Shown here one piece after another: positions 4,698 through 6,267 of a DNA stretch of 6,267 bases; within the stretch, counting starts at the first letter, position 1, and each line of letters begins with the position of its first letter. The position numbers were made by a program, and so were the translations under genes. Below the pieces are notes generated by a model. The model was not told where the DNA came from and searched no databases. It saw nothing but the letters and a program-made list of their open reading frames with translations. The DNA comes from Robiginitomaculum sp. (GTDB lineage: Bacteria; Pseudomonadota; Alphaproteobacteria; Caulobacterales; Maricaulaceae). The stretch is taken from positions 1 through 6,267 of the forward strand of contig JAESQI010000126.1 in NCBI GenBank assembly GCA_016765255.1, written 5' to 3'.

Positions 4698-5713
4698 GTG
4701 ATTGAAAAAATTGGCAAGAACTAATCCGTCCTATCAACCCTGAAGTTGAACCTGGCCGTGTGCCTGAGCGTCAAGCATCTGTGATTGCAGAACCGCTTGA
4801 GCGTGGTTTTGGTATGACAATTGGTAATGCGCTTCGTCGTGTATTATTGTCTTCACTACAAGGCGCGGCGGTTACGGCTGTACAAATTGATGGTGTCGTT
4901 CATGAATTCACATCCATTTCTGGTATTCGTGAAGACGTTACCAATATTGTTCTCAACCTAAAAGGCTTGGCAGTGCGTATGCACGCGGAAGGCCCAAAAC
5001 GTTTACTCCTTAAAAAAACAGGCGCAGGCGTTGTAACAGGTGCTGATATTGAAGAAACGGCTGACGTTGAAATTCTAAACCCTGACCATGTGATTTGTAC
5101 AATGGACGAAGGTGCGGATTTGCGTATGGAACTAACCGTATCAACGGGTAAAGGCTATGTAGCCGCCGCTGACAGTCGTCCTGAAGACGCGCCGATTGGT
5201 CTTATTTCTGTGGACGCGCTCTATAGTCCCGTGAAACGAGTTGCGTACCGGGTTGAAGATACTCGCGAAGGTCAAGTGCTCGATTTTGATAAACTGATTA
5301 TCGACATTGAAACCAACGGCGCAGTGACACCAGAAGACGCTGTGGCCGTTGCTGCGCGGATTTTGCAAGATCAGTTCCAAGTGTTCGTTAATTTTGATGA
5401 TCCAGAAGATGCGGGTCGCGGTGATGAGAAACCAGAACTTGATTTCAATCCTGCTCTGCTTCGTAAAGTAGACGAGCTTGAACTTTCTGTACGCTCTGCC
5501 AATTGTCTGAAAAATGACAATATCGTTTATATTGGTGACCTCATCCAAAAATCTGAAGCTGAAATGCTCCGTACACCAAACTTTGGCCGTAAATCTCTCA
5601 ACGAGATCAAAGAAGTCTTGGCGGCTATGGGCTTACATCTTGGGATGGACGCGCCGAATTGGCCACCTGAAAATATCGAAGAACTTGCTAAAAAATATGA
5701 CGATCAGTTTTAG
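4698..5713 (+). CDS. rpoA: RNA polymerase subunit alpha, frame broken near the start
   Basis: RpoA dimerises to scaffold beta and beta' assembly, and its C-terminal domain contacts UP elements and activators. The frame starting at GTG 4698 reads VIEK and then stops at 4722-4724. The second frame reads NWQELIRPINPEVEPG from 4709 and continues to 5713. Adding one A to the six-A run at 4705-4710 joins them into 338 residues, the usual alphaproteobacterial length. The N-terminal domain shows EPLERGFGMTIGNALRRVLL and HEFTSISGIREDV; an acidic linker precedes residue 250. The C-terminal domain has LELSVRSANCLK, whose arginine (about residue 266) matches E. coli Arg265, then RTPNFGRKSLNEIKEVL and NWPPE. 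Everything needed is intact apart from the start. The gene is essential, so a sequencing or assembly error is the likeliest cause; slippage is an alternative. Starting at GTG 4760 would lose 21 conserved residues. Confidence 0.93.
4705..4710 (+). other. A6 run at the rpoA frame break
   Basis: The conserved reading needs seven A between the G at 4704 and the TTGG at 4711; six are present. The zero frame ends at TAA 4722-4724 after eight codons. A -1 slip of the lysine codon AAA at 4707-4709 onto the preceding A residues would also restore the conserved frame. Confidence 0.85.
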
Positions 5714-5741
5714 TTAACTGAACAAAAGAAGGAATATCGCC

Positions 5742-6161
5742 ATGCGCCACCGCATTGCCCACCGTAAACTGAATAAAACAGCTTCGCACCGCAAAGCTAT
5801 GTTTGCCAATATGTCTGCCAGCTTGATTGAGCATGAGCAAATTGTCACCACCTTGCCAAAGGCCAAGGAATTGCGTCCATTTGTCGAAAAGTTGATTACT
5901 CTTGCTAAAAAAGGTGATCTTGGTTCACGCCGCATTGCCATAGCCCGCACACGCGATCAAGAAATGACTAGAAAATTATTTGAAGTGCTTGGCCCTCGGT
6001 ATAAAGACCGCTCTGGCGGGTATTGCCGTGTGCTCAAAGCTGGCTATCGTTACGGGGATAATGCACCGATGGCTGTCATTGAATTTGTTGACCGCGACGT
6101 TGACGCTAAAGGCGCTGGTGACCGTGCCCGCGTTGCCGCTGCGGAAGCTGCTGAGGCGTAA
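5742..6161 (+). CDS. rplQ: 50S ribosomal protein L17
   Basis: L17 is a large-subunit protein near the peptide exit tunnel. The 139-residue product begins MRHRIAHRKLNKTASHRKAMFANM, continues with the family signature IVTTLPKAKELRPFVEKLITLAKKG (34-58), and has the core RKLFEVLGPRYKDRSGGYCRVLKAGYRYGDNAPMAVIEFVDRD. An Ala/Glu/Arg-rich tail of about 20 residues (121-139) lies beyond the E. coli-type end and is common in alphaproteobacteria. GAAGGA at 5728-5733 is eight bases before the ATG. It is the last gene of the unit, 28 bases after rpoA and 41 bases before the terminator stem. Confidence 0.98.
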   Translation: MRHRIAHRKLNKTASHRKAMFANMSASLIEHEQIVTTLPKAKELRPFVEKLITLAKKGDLGSRRIAIARTRDQEMTRKLFEVLGPRYKDRSGGYCRVLKAGYRYGDNAPMAVIEFVDRDVDAKGAGDRARVAAAEAAEA

Positions 6162-6177
6162 ACCACTTATTTGCGTC

Positions 6178-6193
6178 AATTTTGACCAAAATT
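6178..6193 (+). other. 16-bp palindrome after rplQ
   Basis: AATTTTG (6178-6184) and CAAAATT (6187-6193) are perfect inverted repeats around AC. A two-base spacer is too tight for an RNA hairpin, so if it is functional it would be a DNA site for a dimeric regulator. It is A/T-rich and may be chance. Confidence 0.3.
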
Positions 6194-6202
6194 CACCTGC
6201 AT

Positions 6203-6228
6203 AAACCCGCTCCACTGGCGGGTTTTTT
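6203..6228 (+). terminator. Intrinsic terminator of the operon
   Basis: AAACCCGC (6203-6210) pairs with GCGGGTTT (6218-6225) around the seven-base loop TCCACTG, and the T run 6223-6228 follows. This is a textbook Rho-independent terminator placed 41 bases after the rplQ stop, marking the 3' end of the alpha operon. Confidence 0.92.
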
Positions 6229-6267
6229 GCTATATAAGGGGTGGGTGTTTCATTATTGCACAATATG

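Noticed and set aside
4760..4762. GTG 4760 as the start of rpoA
   Set aside because: It has no good ribosome site, and conserved RpoA sequence precedes it in the same frame. The start at 4698 with a one-base correction explains the data better.
6228..6267. Possible promoter (TG-c-TATATAAG) and ATG 6265 for a downstream gene
   Set aside because: There is no matching -35 element and no Shine-Dalgarno before the ATG, and the window ends there. A/T-rich sequence after a T run can look like a -10 by chance.

Overview
The window is a piece of the conserved ribosomal-protein superoperon (spc and alpha operons) of an alphaproteobacterium. All nine genes lie on the + strand in the order rpsE (5' truncated), rpmD, rplO, secY, adk, rpsM, rpsK, rpoA, rplQ, and a clear intrinsic terminator follows. 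Three things point to Alphaproteobacteria: adk sits between secY and rpsM, rpsD is missing between rpsK and rpoA, and the S5, L30, Adk and RpoA sequences read like alphaproteobacterial ones. From memory, the short-LID Adk with its GPPAAGKGT P-loop most resembles the Caulobacter/Hyphomonas side of the class. Base composition looks close to 50% GC by eye, low for that group; a marine Hyphomonadaceae-like lineage would fit but is only a guess.

Layout: 1-748 holds the end of rpsE and rpmD. 774-1640 holds rplO, which is almost twice the usual length because an Ala/Lys/Pro linker and a helix-hairpin-helix-like module follow the L15 core. 1701-3080 is secY and 3087-3710 is adk. The 156-bp gap at 3711-3866 is the largest in the window. 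It carries a good sigma70-type promoter and the leader of the rpsM-rpsK-rpoA-rplQ unit. The region closes with a terminator at 6203-6228. The last 39 bases hold no gene I can support.

Functionally, the window supplies ribosome parts (S5, L30, L15, S13, S11, L17), the protein-export channel (SecY), adenylate kinase and the RNA polymerase alpha subunit, all growth-rate-linked household genes.

Most of the window is ordinary. Four points stand out. (1) The L15 C-terminal fusion to a GIGP/DDW module. (2) An apparent one-base deletion in a six-A run at codon 4 of rpoA, which breaks the otherwise perfectly recognisable N-terminus. (3) A 10-bp exact complementarity between the end of adk and the rpsM Shine-Dalgarno region, which would separate readthrough transcripts from promoter-initiated ones. 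(4) Compact stem-loops at several gene junctions. I see no mobile element, CRISPR array, tRNA or foreign island, and no wholly new system; the L15 module is the best candidate for something under-described.
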